A DNA stretch of 64,000 nt from Rhexocercosporidium sp. MPI-PUGE-AT-0058 (lineage: Eukaryota; Ascomycota; Leotiomycetes; Helotiales): positions 682,001 to 746,000 of the forward strand of contig JAGTJL010000023.1 in the NCBI GenBank assembly GCA_020746875.1, given 5' to 3'. The notes below the pieces were generated by a model. The model saw only the letters and a list, made by a program, of their open reading frames with translations. It made no database searches and was not told the DNA's origin. Positions 49,538 through 59,628 of this stretch are shown one piece after another; the first letter of the stretch is position 1, and every line of letters begins with the position of its first letter. Both the position numbers and the translations under genes were made by a program.

Positions 49538-50050
49538 GGTGGATTTAAGGGCATTCGCAGGAGTTTCGTAGGTTCATGAATCGTTGAGCATCGGTCTAGA
49601 GGTGCCAAAGTCGCAGATTCGGAATGGAAATCGTGGGTATTGTTGCAGAACCCAGTGGTGTTGTCAGGTCTGGTTTGTTTGGAAGTCGCGTCGAGGGGAA
49701 CTTTTGGGAGACGCGAGGCTGAGGGCTCGGGCTTCCGCTGGGCGGGCATAAAGTGCATAATTAAGGTATATACTAGCGCCATTTGTGCAAATATGCAGCC
49801 TTGGATCTGGAAAATCGCCGCCTCGCCCTAGTAAGCATCATCTCCATCTCCGTTTCCATCACCAAGCAGCCAGCGGACTAACATCGACCTCCATACGACA
49901 AGCCACTACTCTTTGGCTCTCCCAATAATTCAAAACCTCTCCGCGCAGTACACCCCGATATTCTTGCTCTGTCGTGCAATTACGACGGACTCTTTGACCC
50001 TCCTGTCGACTGCCGCTGTCTTTTCGAATCGACGTTCCTCCTAGCCAGCC
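49538..50050. promoter_or_regulatory. Bidirectional promoter between CDC16 and YJU2
   Basis: 513 bp separating two head-to-head housekeeping genes. No TATA element stands out on either side; short pyrimidine tracts precede the YJU2 ATG. A shared promoter is inferred from geometry only. Confidence 0.4.
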
Positions 50051-50860
50051 ATGTCTGAACGAAAGGTCCTCACGAAGTACTACCCTCCCGACTTTGATCC
50101 CTCGAAGATCACGCGCTCTCGCGCTCCTAAGGGAGCAGGTCCCAAAGTCCAAACCGTTCGCTTGATGGCACCGTTTCCCATGAAGTGTACTGCTTGCGGA
50201 GAATACATCTACAAGGGTCGCAAGTTCAATGCGCGCAAAGAGACCACCGAGGAGAAATACTATTCTATCCCCATCTATCGCTTCTACATTCGATGCACAA
50301 GATGTTCTGGGGAAATCACCTTCAAGACAGACCCCAAGAATATGGACTACGAGTGCGAGAGAGGCGCGAAGAGAAATACGGAGCCATGGCGAATGAATGG
50401 GGCTGGAAAGCAAGAGAGCGACGAGGAGCGGTTGGATAGGCTGGAGAGGGAAGAGGAAGAAAAGAATGCTATGCAGGAGCTCGAGACGAAGACCTTGGAC
50501 GCGAAGAGGGAAATGGCAGTTGCGGACGCCTTGGACGAGATCCGGACTCGAAATGCACGGAACGAGAGAATGGGAAAGGATGGAGTAGAAGTCACAGTTG
50601 CACGAGAGAGCATTGACGAAGAAAGACGAAGGCAGGATCGAGAAGATGAGGAAGCTGCCCGGCAGGCATTTATGAGGCAGCATGAGGCGATGGAGGAGGT
50701 CATCGATGATGATGAGTACGATGCGGGAGTTGGGTCGGCACCTCCGATCACGAAAGAAGAGGCCTTGGAAATGCCCCCGCCAAGCTTCAAGAGGGTCGTG
50801 AAGAAGAAGAAAGATCATGCTGCGGCTCTGGGAATCAAGAAAAAACCCTCCCTGGTTTGA
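50051..50860 (+). CDS. yju2: Spliceosome step-one factor Yju2/CCDC94
   Basis: Nuclear splicing factor that joins the activated spliceosome with the Prp19 complex and promotes branching. Single exon, 269 residues. The N-terminus MSERKVLTKYYPPDFDPSKI is the family signature. A zinc-binding pair of motifs follows, CTAC near residue 45 and CTRC near residue 82, with GEYIYKGRKFNARKE between and FKTDPKNMDYECERGAKRN after. The C-terminal half is a charged coiled coil (about 115-225) ending in a basic tail (RVVKKKKDHAAALGIKKKPS). Length fits the family. Confidence 0.96.
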   Translation: MSERKVLTKYYPPDFDPSKITRSRAPKGAGPKVQTVRLMAPFPMKCTACGEYIYKGRKFNARKETTEEKYYSIPIYRFYIRCTRCSGEITFKTDPKNMDYECERGAKRNTEPWRMNGAGKQESDEERLDRLEREEEEKNAMQELETKTLDAKREMAVADALDEIRTRNARNERMGKDGVEVTVARESIDEERRRQDREDEEAARQAFMRQHEAMEEVIDDDEYDAGVGSAPPITKEEALEMPPPSFKRVVKKKKDHAAALGIKKKPSLV

Positions 50861-51440
50861 TCATTAAGTGGCCGGTTATGGGAGGGGTTTTCAATTTTCA
50901 TGGGCTCAGTTATATCAATGTATCGATTTGGCGAGCATCAAAGTGAGTTATTGCACTGGTGATCTGAACTCGTACTTCACACTAATGATTAAATTGTTCC
51001 GCCACATGGTGCCAAACTTCAAGGCGTTGTCAATTGCAGTCTTGCAGGCGACGCAAGCAGCCTGACAACATGTCATTACCACCCGAAGCCCCAGTCTACG
51101 GAAACTGCACCTTCTCATTTCTTGCTTTAGCTGGACAAACCTATTTCCTCATCTTTCTATGAATACCCTTTTATTATAGCCCACCTCAAATCCTTGATGG
51201 ACACCAGAAAGTGTTGCAAGCGGGGATAGCGAGTCAAGGACCAGCCACACTATTTCCTGTATCATAGCCTACTTAAGGAGGCCCTCTCCCACTATGGAGA
51301 GGGAAAGAAATGCAAGCATATCAACCCTATACTTCAATAGAAAGCACATAGCAAAACGCCTGTCATCCAAACTCCCAGCACCGCTTCATGATTTCTAATC
51401 ACATTACTTCATATTCGTTAGTCGTTACCCCGCCTCCATA
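50861..51440. other. Convergent intergenic
   Basis: 580 bp between the YJU2 stop and the end of the minus-strand membrane protein. No coding pattern. Confidence 0.5.
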
Positions 51441-52658
51441 TCAACGCATGGGAGACGCGAATGGGAGAGGTGGTGTTGAATCGTCGTGGCCAGCCACGGG
51501 CTTTCGAGATATTCCCCCAAAGCTTCTTGTACTCCTGGCATCCATCTCTCGCGGCGTTGGAGACATTGGAATCGGACCTGGTGACTGCGGAGGTCGGTAT
51601 GCATGATATATCGTATCCCCATGATTCGGATTGGGTTGTGGTGATGGGTAGCCCTGGTAGACATGGGGATACGAGTGCGTTGAATGCCCAGGAGATTGAC
51701 CAGCGCCCGTCCCGACGGGCTGAAATTGGTCTTTGTTGAAGTAGCTGCCGGTCTGTTGATGGAAGCCAATCATTTGAGCACTGCCATGCGCTGTCATTCC
51801 TGGACTACTCAATGGACTTATTGGTCCTGATATGGCTGGCTTATTGCTTTTCCTCCGCCTTAAGAGGAGGGCAGCTATGATAACGGCGCCAACTACGAGA
51901 ATGGCTGATCCGCCAACAGCAGCTCCAACTATCGTGCCAGTACTCACGTTGCCGGAGGAAGATATTGGGACTGCAGTGACTGTGAAATTGGCAGTTGCCG
52001 TTACGGTCGTCATGGCTAGAAGCTCTGCTGTTCCGATGTACGCTTGTTGAATTGTTGCTGCATCCGCACTCATATTCTGGTAAGTCAAGGCAATGAAAGT
52101 CGCGTTGTATCCACACCCCTAGAAAGTCAGCTCTGTTTGTGTGAGCTACAGTGTAGCTTACCCATTGTCTATAGTTTGACGGATAATTGTTCTGAAAACA
52201 TGTCTTTGTCCCTCGGCTGCTGTTGTCAGTTCCTGTGCTCGCTAGCTGGTGGAGGAAAATATACCATGTAAACACGAGAGAGTCATCTGCGGCTGTAGTT
52301 GGCGAGTTCTCATCGATGCATGAGGTGAAGAAGAGGCATGCTTTGCTCTCTGTTGCACAGCATCCAACGACAAAGTAATCTGTATTCCAGACACAGGAGG
52401 AATGCGGGGAACATGTAGCACCGAGAGCTTTTCTGTTAGTTGAGGTTGTTGCACAGTTTGGAGCATCTTACATGAAATACCACCAACAAACCCACAGAAA
52501 CTTGCTGGCCAGGCATCTCTCTTGACGAGTTCAGCAACCTTAGTAGGCTTAGGACTGATGCTTGCAGTTACCAAACTGGCAGGATTTGTCGGTTTTGGTC
52601 CATCCCATTTGATGGCAGAGGCTAGCCCGAGGCCAGAGATAAGACAGAAGGGTCGCAT
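51441..52658 (-). CDS. Single-pass membrane protein with Cys-rich ectodomain
   Basis: Minus-strand exons 52658-52472, 52427-52265, 52216-52162 and 52118-51441 join in frame to 360 residues. A signal peptide (MRPFCLISGLGLASA) leads to an ectodomain with many cysteines, in SFCGFVGG, ATCSPHSSCVW, GCCATESKACLFF and KTCFQNNYP, then WGCGYNATFIALTYQ. A Thr/Ser-rich stalk precedes a Gly/Ala-rich transmembrane helix (GTIVGAAVGGSAILVVGAVIIAAL roughly) with a basic stop-transfer RRRKSNK. The cytosolic tail is Pro/Ser/Gly/Gln-rich with YPHVYQGYPSPQPNPNHG. This plan resembles the many fungal wall-sensor-like proteins of unknown role; function is not inferred further. The exon 2 acceptor was chosen at GAAAAG because the upstream CAG gives a stop. 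Confidence 0.8.
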
Positions 52659-54099
52659 TGTGAATGAAGAGCGCAGAGAATAATCTCCAAAGAGGAAGAA
52701 GGAGGGGGGAAGGATTCATCATTATCAGCTGTGGTTCCTCTGCAAACCCTGTAGCCTGAGGACAGACGGGGGAGTTTTCCAGATTCCCGTTCGCTGGCCC
52801 CGTTGGTGATAGGGTATAAATGGAATGTAATATGTGTTGCGCAAAATTGTGGTTGGTTGTTTCTACGGCTCAGCCCCAATTGTCCCGGATGTGACGATAT
52901 ATGGTGATGGCTGAGAGGGTCTTGGCTTCTTCAGCCCTATTGCGATCTCAGCCCTTCTGATAATCGGACATAAGATCAGGCGAGTCTCCTGCAGCGAAAA
53001 CATCTCGTGGTTGGGACATGGCTGGCTTCTGATCCACCAATGTGGTGAGGCATTCGGCTAGTCCGGTTGAAGGAGCATGCAGTCAGCGAAAGTGAAGGCT
53101 TGGTCGTCCATGAAGTCCCCTCTCTCGCTCTGAAGGTGCATCAGAAGGCTACGGATGACGTCGGTCTAGTGTGGTCGAAAGAGGCGGTGTATTTATTCGG
53201 TGCAGTGTCATTCTCATGTTTTCGCAGCATGATTACTCCATACCTGAAGTTTCTATCGCGTATCCGGCAACAGATTTTTCTCTGTCTGCTATCCAGCCAT
53301 CTACTATGCCTTGTTGTGGCTAGGGATAGTACAATCATAAGTGGATTTGGAGTTTGGAACGCCAGGACATAGATATAGGTCTTGCTCCATGAGCTGGGGA
53401 AGTGATGATCCCTGGCTTCAACCAGCTGGCGAGCCAGCGAAATCCTGACGCCTTGACACACGGAACTTCATCCGCAGGCATCAGCAAGCTTGATATTTGA
53501 TATCACCTTCTTTGTACGTCGTTTGTCGGTTCCTTGCTGACGATTTAAGCATCCTGGGTGTTTGTTTTGGCGTTGTCGGTTAAATTCAGTCGTGGAGAAT
53601 ACCATGTTGGATGAGTGTTTCCAAGACCATTCAAGGACGTTGCTTTGTTGAGTGTCAGAGCCCTCACTCGAGACAGTGACCTTGAAAACCTATAGGTGCT
53701 GTTGGTCTATGCTGCTCGCAGCCCTCCCAACCCCCTGCCAGCACATCCTACCTCTACCTCTTGTCCGGCGGGGTATTCCACTACCCCGCGTTCGAGTCTT
53801 CGAAAGAGCTGCAGAGCGGGACGTAGACATCTCGTATACTAGAAAAATGCTGAACGGGAAATATTAAAAGCGGGCGCACTAGATCTCAATCTGGTATGAT
53901 CGGACTTCTAGAAATCCACCCCAAGCATTTTGCCTGAAGTCGCCAGTTCAGCCTCAAGCCGTCTGTCAATTTCAGCATGGATCTGCAAAATAATTATTCC
54001 GTTGCTCTCCACCGCTTCCACTTTCGACCTTCTTAATACCTACCTCTTCCCCTTCAGACTGGGCACAATGCACCAATATTACCATTATTTGCAGACGTT
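52659..54099. other. Divergent intergenic region upstream of aguA
   Basis: 1.44 kb. GGCTAG occurs at 53056-53061 and 53318-53323; this fits the published GGCTAR core of the xylanolytic activator XlnR/Xlr1, but six bases are expected by chance and both lie 0.8-1 kb from the ATG. No gene is supported. Confidence 0.35.
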
Positions 54100-56631
54100 A
54101 TGCGCGGAGTCTTGTTTATCTTGCTCGCATCCCTCAGCTTTGCTGCAGGTGAGAACGGGCTGAGTGGCTGGTTACGATATGCACCCTTACCCGATGCACA
54201 CGTCCACCTCCTTTCTGTTCCTTCGTACATCATAGTCCTCAATACTTCCACAACAAGCCCAGTCTATACAGCCGGGGTGGAACTCCAGGCTGGCATTAAA
54301 GGTATATTGGGCAAGACCGTGAGCGTTTTATCTCCCCAGGACGCTAAAGCTGCATCATCCATCATCGTGGGAACCGTCGATGCATACACCAAGGCTTACG
54401 GAAGACCTCGTGGCGTTCCCAAACTCGACGAGGAAGGATTTTGGCTCAGCACCAAGGGAAACACGGTCCAAATATTGGGTCAAAACGAGCGCAGTGCTCT
54501 TTACGGAGCCTTCGAGTATCTCTCTTCCATTGCCCAGGGGAACTTTCAGTCAACAGCCTACGCTACAAACCCCAATGCACCTATCCGCTGGGTCAATCAA
54601 TGGGACAACCTTGACGCCAGTGGAACTCATGGAAGTGTAGAGCGTGGTTATGGTGGTCCCTCCATCTTCTTCGAGAATGGCCATGTGGTCCAAGATATGA
54701 CTCGAGCTTCTCAATATGCTCGTCTTCTAGCTTCTATCCGTGTCAACGCGGTTGTTGTGAATAACGTCAACGCGAATGCGAAAACTCTGAGTCCTGAGAA
54801 CATCGAGGGGCTTGGCAGAATCGCGGACGCATTTCGACCGTACGGAGTCCAGCTGGGACTCTCTTTGAATTTCGCCTCTCCTCAAACATACGGTGGCCTC
54901 AGTACATTCGACCCTCTGGACACTTCTGTGATCTCTTGGTGGACCAATGTGACCAATCAGATCTATCGCCGGATCCCTGATATGGCTGGATACCTCGTCA
55001 AAGCCAACTCAGAAGGCCAACCTGGGCCTTTGACATACAATCGTACGCTTGCCGAGGGAGCCAATCTGTTCGCGAAAGCCGTCAAACCCCACGGAGGAAT
55101 TCTGATGTTTCGGGCGTTTGTGTACGACCAACTCAATCAATCCAACTGGAAAGCAGATCGCGCGAATGCGGCTGTAGAATTCTTCAAAGATCTGGATGGC
55201 CATTTCGACGAGAACGTTGTTATCCAAATCAAGTATGGACCCATTGATTTCCAAGTACGAGAACCTGTCTCCCCTCTCTTCTCGCACTTGAAAAAGACCA
55301 GCACCGCTGTTGAACTCCAGGTCGCTCAGGAATATCTCGGCCAGCAAAACCATTTGGTCTACTTGCCACCTCTATGGAAGACGATTTTGGACTTCGACCT
55401 GCGTGTTGATGGGAAGAAGTCTCTGGTGAGAGATATCATATCTAGTGAGCGCTTCAACCGTCCCCTAGGAGGATCAGCCGCCGTCGTCAACGTCGGTACA
55501 AATACCACCTGGCTTGGAAGCCATCTTGCTATGTCAAACTTGTACGCCTACGGCCGTTTGGCCTGGGATCCAACGGAAGACTCGCAAGACATCTTGCAAG
55601 ATTGGATCCGTCTTACATTTGGACTAGATCGAAAGGTCCTCGATGTAATAACGAACATGTCCATGGTGTCGTGGCGAGCATATGAGAACTACAGTGGTAA
55701 CCTCGGCATCCAGACTCTTACTGATATCTTGTACACCCACTTCGGACCTAACCCGGCATCCCAAGACAACAATGGCTGGGGTCAATGGACTCGTGCAGAC
55801 AGGAAGTCAATCGGAATGGATCGGACAGTCTCCAATGGCACTGGATTCTCAGGCCAGTACCCGACTGAAGTTGCCACAAAATTTGAGAGCCTCGAAACGA
55901 CACCGGACGATCTTTTGCTGTGGTTTCATCACGTTAGTTACGACTATCGTCTTCATTCCGGCAAGACTGTCATCCAACATTTTTATGATGCTCATTACGA
56001 AGGTGCCGCAACTGCACAAACGTTCGTTCCCCTGTGGGAATCACTAAAAGGGAAGGTGGACAGCCAGAGGTACGAGGATGTCCTTTTTAGATTGAAGTAC
56101 CAGGCCGGCCATTCTATCGTTTGGAGAGACGCCATCAACAACTTCTACCGGAACCTGTCAGGAATACCCGATGAAGCCAAACGTGTTGGTTCTTATCCTT
56201 GGCGCATTGAGGCTGAGAATATGACTTTGAGTGGCTACAAGAGTGTGGCTGTTACTCCATTTGAGACAGCATCCAAGTTCAAAGCTATCGTCACAACATC
56301 TAACAATACCACTGGAACCGCCGCCTTCAATATGAACTATCCATCTGGTATATACGATGTTGCTGTCAATTACTTTGATTTGAACGGAGGGAGGGCTCAA
56401 TGGGAGTTGTATGTGGGTAATAAGTTGATTGGAAAGTGGGTTGGAAATAACGAAGACAACCTTGGACATGAACCTTTTGCTTACCTCGACGGGCATTCAG
56501 CCACTCGGGTTACATTCCCAGGTGTAGAGATTCAGAGAGGCCAGGGGATCAAGGTTGTAGGTACTCCAAATGGAGCTGAGTTGGCTCCTTTAGATTATGT
56601 TTCTATTCTTCCCCATGGACTTGTAGATTAA
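54100..56631 (+). CDS. aguA: GH67 alpha-glucuronidase
   Basis: Secreted hydrolase that frees 4-O-methyl-glucuronic acid from the reducing or non-reducing ends of xylo-oligosaccharides, completing glucuronoxylan breakdown. Single exon, 843 residues, the usual fungal length. Residues 1-17 form a signal peptide (MRGVLFILLASLSFAAG). An N-terminal beta domain (about 25-150) leads to the TIM barrel. Likely catalytic residues are Glu305 (KANSEGQPGP), Asp383 (GPIDFQVREP) and Glu411 (VAQEYLGQQ); the last two are 28 apart, as in bacterial GH67 enzymes. Other motifs are RWVNQWDNLD and YGGPSIFF. The C-terminal domain includes FHHVSYDY and YPWRIEAENMTL. Many N-glycosylation sequons fit secretion. The gene shows ordinary codon use and sits at the border of an AT-rich repeat block, with a Fot1 relic starting 46 bp after the stop. 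Confidence 0.97.
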   Translation: MRGVLFILLASLSFAAGENGLSGWLRYAPLPDAHVHLLSVPSYIIVLNTSTTSPVYTAGVELQAGIKGILGKTVSVLSPQDAKAASSIIVGTVDAYTKAYGRPRGVPKLDEEGFWLSTKGNTVQILGQNERSALYGAFEYLSSIAQGNFQSTAYATNPNAPIRWVNQWDNLDASGTHGSVERGYGGPSIFFENGHVVQDMTRASQYARLLASIRVNAVVVNNVNANAKTLSPENIEGLGRIADAFRPYGVQLGLSLNFASPQTYGGLSTFDPLDTSVISWWTNVTNQIYRRIPDMAGYLVKANSEGQPGPLTYNRTLAEGANLFAKAVKPHGGILMFRAFVYDQLNQSNWKADRANAAVEFFKDLDGHFDENVVIQIKYGPIDFQVREPVSPLFSHLKKTSTAVELQVAQEYLGQQNHLVYLPPLWKTILDFDLRVDGKKSLVRDIISSERFNRPLGGSAAVVNVGTNTTWLGSHLAMSNLYAYGRLAWDPTEDSQDILQDWIRLTFGLDRKVLDVITNMSMVSWRAYENYSGNLGIQTLTDILYTHFGPNPASQDNNGWGQWTRADRKSIGMDRTVSNGTGFSGQYPTEVATKFESLETTPDDLLLWFHHVSYDYRLHSGKTVIQHFYDAHYEGAATAQTFVPLWESLKGKVDSQRYEDVLFRLKYQAGHSIVWRDAINNFYRNLSGIPDEAKRVGSYPWRIEAENMTLSGYKSVAVTPFETASKFKAIVTTSNNTTGTAAFNMNYPSGIYDVAVNYFDLNGGRAQWELYVGNKLIGKWVGNNEDNLGHEPFAYLDGHSATRVTFPGVEIQRGQGIKVVGTPNGAELAPLDYVSILPHGLVD

Positions 56632-56677
56632 TTCCTAGCTTTAATAAATACTAAACTTATTAATCCTAGAGATATTA

Positions 56678-56729
56678 ACGTCCCACCCCACCATTTCGGC
56701 CACCCCGGGTTTTCGGCCACCTCGCTTAA
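56678..56729 (+). repeat. Left terminal inverted repeat of Fot1 copy B
   Basis: 52 bp beginning ACGTCCCACCCCACCATTTC, exactly complementary to 58451-58502. It differs from the copy A repeat at nine of the first 49 positions. Confidence 0.95.
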
Positions 56730-56825
56730 CCTCACCGCTCTTCATACCTACCTATTTAGATAATTAATAACTCTTTTAATCCTTTATCAATTCTTTTGAA
56801 ATTTGGAAATCAGATTGTTTCTATC

Positions 56826-58418
56826 ATGAAACGTCCATATACAGAAGATAACGTCCAAAACGCCCTTCAAGAGATTGCAAATGGCAAGTCTGAGCGAAAA
56901 GCATCGCTAGAGTGGGGGGTTCCAAGGACTACCCTTCAAGGTCGAATTGCAGCTCGATCACCACATCAGGAAGCCGCTAGTTACTTGCAAAGGCTACTTA
57001 CGATACTAGAGGAAAGATTAACTGATTGGGTACTTAATCAGGAAGCTATTGGTCGTGGAGTTACGCATGCACAAATCAAGATTTTCGCCCAAAGGCTTCT
57101 GTCGCTTCAAGGGGAATATAAACCACTCGGACGACACTGGATAGAACGATTTCTGACTCGGAATCCTATTCTTAAGACTAAGAAGCAAATCTACGTTGAT
57201 TCTGTACGTGTTAATAACGCTTGTTCTGAAATTATTAAGCCTTGGTTTCAAAAATTAGATGTCCTAGTTATTAAAGCTATTCCAGCTAGCTAACGATGGA
57301 ATATGGATGAGACTGGTATTATAGAAGGCCACGGTCTTAATGGACTAGTTGTAGGGCACGCTGGAAAGCGTAAGGTTCAAGGGAAATAGCTAGGTTCACG
57401 TGCTTGGACGTTAATTATTAAATGTATCTCTGCAACTGGAGTTTCTATAACTCTAGCTGTAATTTACAAGGGAAAATCGGTATAGCAATAATAGTTTCCG
57501 TCTTAATTAGACAAATTCAGTGATTGGTACTTTATTGCCACAGAAAATAAGTGGACGACTGACGATACGGCTCTTGAATAGCTAGAGAAGGTATTTATTC
57601 CTCAGACGAAACCACGTGATTCTTCAGCAAGACTTCTTATCTTAGACGGCCACGGGAGTTATAAGATTACGGATTTCCTTTGGAAGTGCCTTAAGCATAA
57701 TATTTACGTTTTATTCTTACTTCTATATACGTCACACGTCTTATAACCTTTGGATTTAACGATTTTCTCTTCTCTTAAGCGTGCATACCGGAAACACTTG
57801 CATTCTTTGAGTTCTTTACTTGATTTTACCTTAATTAGTAAACGCAATTTCCTTCTTTACTATTAGAAAGCACGCTAAGAGAGTTTGACAGCTTCTAATA
57901 TTAAAGCTAGGTGAAGGACTACTGGATTATGGCCGGTATCTATGGCAAAACCTCTCATAAGTCTATTACTACTAGAAAATAGTAATAATCCAATAACTAC
58001 ACCTGTCCCAGATATACCCACGACACCTCCAAAGGCTTCCAATAGCTTACTTGAGCTACGTACACCAAGAACCAAGAAAGAACTCCATTTTCAGCTCCGG
58101 GATTTGGCTTCTGGATCATATGACTACCTTCCAGATAAACGTTTACGTATTAAGAAGATTATAAAAGGAATTAATGAAAACGACTACGAATTAGCAAAAG
58201 CAAAGATAAAGATTCAAGAATTAGAATCGAGATTAGAGCAATTACAGCCAAAGAAACGAAAGAAAGTGCAAACTAGTCCAAATTCTAAGTTTGTAATAAC
58301 ACGTGCTATTTATAAGGCTTAAATTGCAACTGGAGATCGTTAAATTATACTTATAGAATCAGAATTAGAAGGAGATTCAGATTCTACGATTTCATATATA
58401 GAAGTTGAAGCAATATAG
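56826..58418 (+). pseudogene. Fot1/pogo transposase, broken by stop codons
   Basis: Frame of 531 codons counting the terminal stop, collinear with copy A and without frameshift. The N-terminal third (to 57290) is uninterrupted; stops begin at the TAA at 57291-57293, a site also stopped in copy A. The three catalytic aspartates are at 57306, 57645 and 57753 with exactly the same spacing as in copy A. Further shared stops replace Gln and Trp near 57485 and the Gln before PLDLTIFS. It cannot make a full transposase, though a DNA-binding N-terminal fragment of about 155 residues could in principle still be made. Confidence 0.92.
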
Positions 58419-58450
58419 AGTTATTAAGCCTTAAATAAGAAGTGATAAGA

Positions 58451-58502
58451 TTAAGCGAGGTGGCCGAAAACCCGGGGTGGCCGAAATGGTGGGGTGGGAC
58501 GT
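58451..58502 (-). repeat. Right terminal inverted repeat of Fot1 copy B
   Basis: Exact reverse complement of 56678-56729 over 52 bp, followed by the TA duplication. Confidence 0.95.
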
Positions 58503-58797
58503 TATATATCTAAAGAGCATTCGGCAAATATGGCATTCAGAGAAAGATGCATTAGATAGAAAATATCGAAAATGCGTAGTATACGAGGCAAGACGAGGCT
58601 TGATTGTGATGCTTGATGTAATTAGATCGAGCTTGTGGAATTCCCATGTTGGAATTACATAAAGAAAATAGAATTTATCTTAGAACTTCTTGAACTGAGC
58701 AGGGGTAATTCCTCATACGTACTCCTATTACTATTAGGTGCCTCAAGAAATTTGAAAATGTCGTTTAATAATTTTGCTTTATTATTATCAGGTGATC
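58503..58797. other. Unassigned sequence flanking Fot1 copy B
   Basis: About 300 bp of intermediate composition between the transposon and the duplicated repeat. Not recognised. Confidence 0.35.
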
Positions 58798-59250
58798 CTG
58801 TGACGCTTGCTTTATAAAAGACGGTAATTACGTATGATTAGCGCTTTATATTTTATTAAAGATATATGAAGATAATAAAAGTTTTTTAAATTTTATAATT
58901 ATATAAAAAAGAAAATAAAAAAAGAAGTAAGTTATACATAAAAGTAGGCTTTAAACTATTATATTACCTTCTTTTTCAGAAAAAGCTCGTCTTCGAGCGT
59001 TAATTTATTTCCTTATCGCCATTAAAATGATTATAATTATTAATATTATCTTCTTATACTTTTAATTAATTAAAAAGCTTTATAAGTAGTTTAAAAACTC
59101 AAAATAACGAATATAAAAGTCTTCCATTTCATACGATATATATTTAATATTTAAAGCGTTATATTATTTTATATTATTATTATAATTAAGCCATTTAATA
59201 TAATAAAAATAAAATAAAACAGTTTTTATAATACGTAAGTACGTCTTTTA
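58798..59250 (+). repeat. AT-rich dispersed repeat, copy 1
   Basis: Aligns by eye, with C:G to T:A differences, to 59629-59916 plus 60398-60640. Shared landmarks are CTTTATAAAAGACGG at the start, AAAAGCTCGTC with CGTTAAT in the middle, and CTTATACTTTTAATTAATTAA later. This copy is the more AT-rich of the two and lacks about 60 bp present in copy 2. The right edge is approximate. The parent element is not recognised. Confidence 0.75.
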
Positions 59251-59628
59251 ACGTATATTTGTCGTTAATTATAACGTTAATTAATAAAAGTAATTTTTAT
59301 ACTTATTTTAATAAAAGATCGTCAGAGTCTTTTCGTAGTTTACTCACTAAAAAGATATTATAAACTTTTATATTTACTAATAATTTCAGGCGATATAAGT
59401 TATTTATCTTTTTAAATACTTTAAATAATCTATTCATTAATATATTTAATTTCTTATATAAACGGAATATTTTAAATAACATATATCGAGCTGTATAAGA
59501 CTTCTTTCGTTAAAGTCGATTACGTAACGAAAGCGGTTATAAGATCGAGCTATTTTAACTTAAATTATAATAAGATTTAATTAAGCTGTTTCTTATATAT
59601 TACGAAGTCGCGTTATATAATTAAAATA
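59251..59628. other. AT-rich spacer between repeat copies
   Basis: About 380 bp, extremely AT-rich with stops in every frame. It may be the ruined interior of an element whose ends are the two repeat copies, but no protein text remains. Confidence 0.35.

Larger units (their letters stand above)
56678..58502 (+). mobile_element. Fot1/pogo-type DNA transposon, copy B
   Basis: An 1825-bp element with perfect 52-bp terminal inverted repeats and TA duplications at 56676-56677 and 58503-58504. It belongs to the same family as the copy at 32572-34405, in the same orientation in the window, but has its own version of the terminal repeat. It lies in the 3' flank of aguA and may supply part of that gene's terminator. 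Confidence 0.95.

Noticed and set aside
49859..50818. Minus-strand 319-residue frame
   Set aside because: It is the antisense of YJU2, which has clear family signatures on the plus strand.
53056..53323. GGCTAG motifs as XlnR binding sites for aguA
   Set aside because: Only two six-base matches far from the ATG; expected by chance in 1.4 kb and not enough for a regulatory claim.
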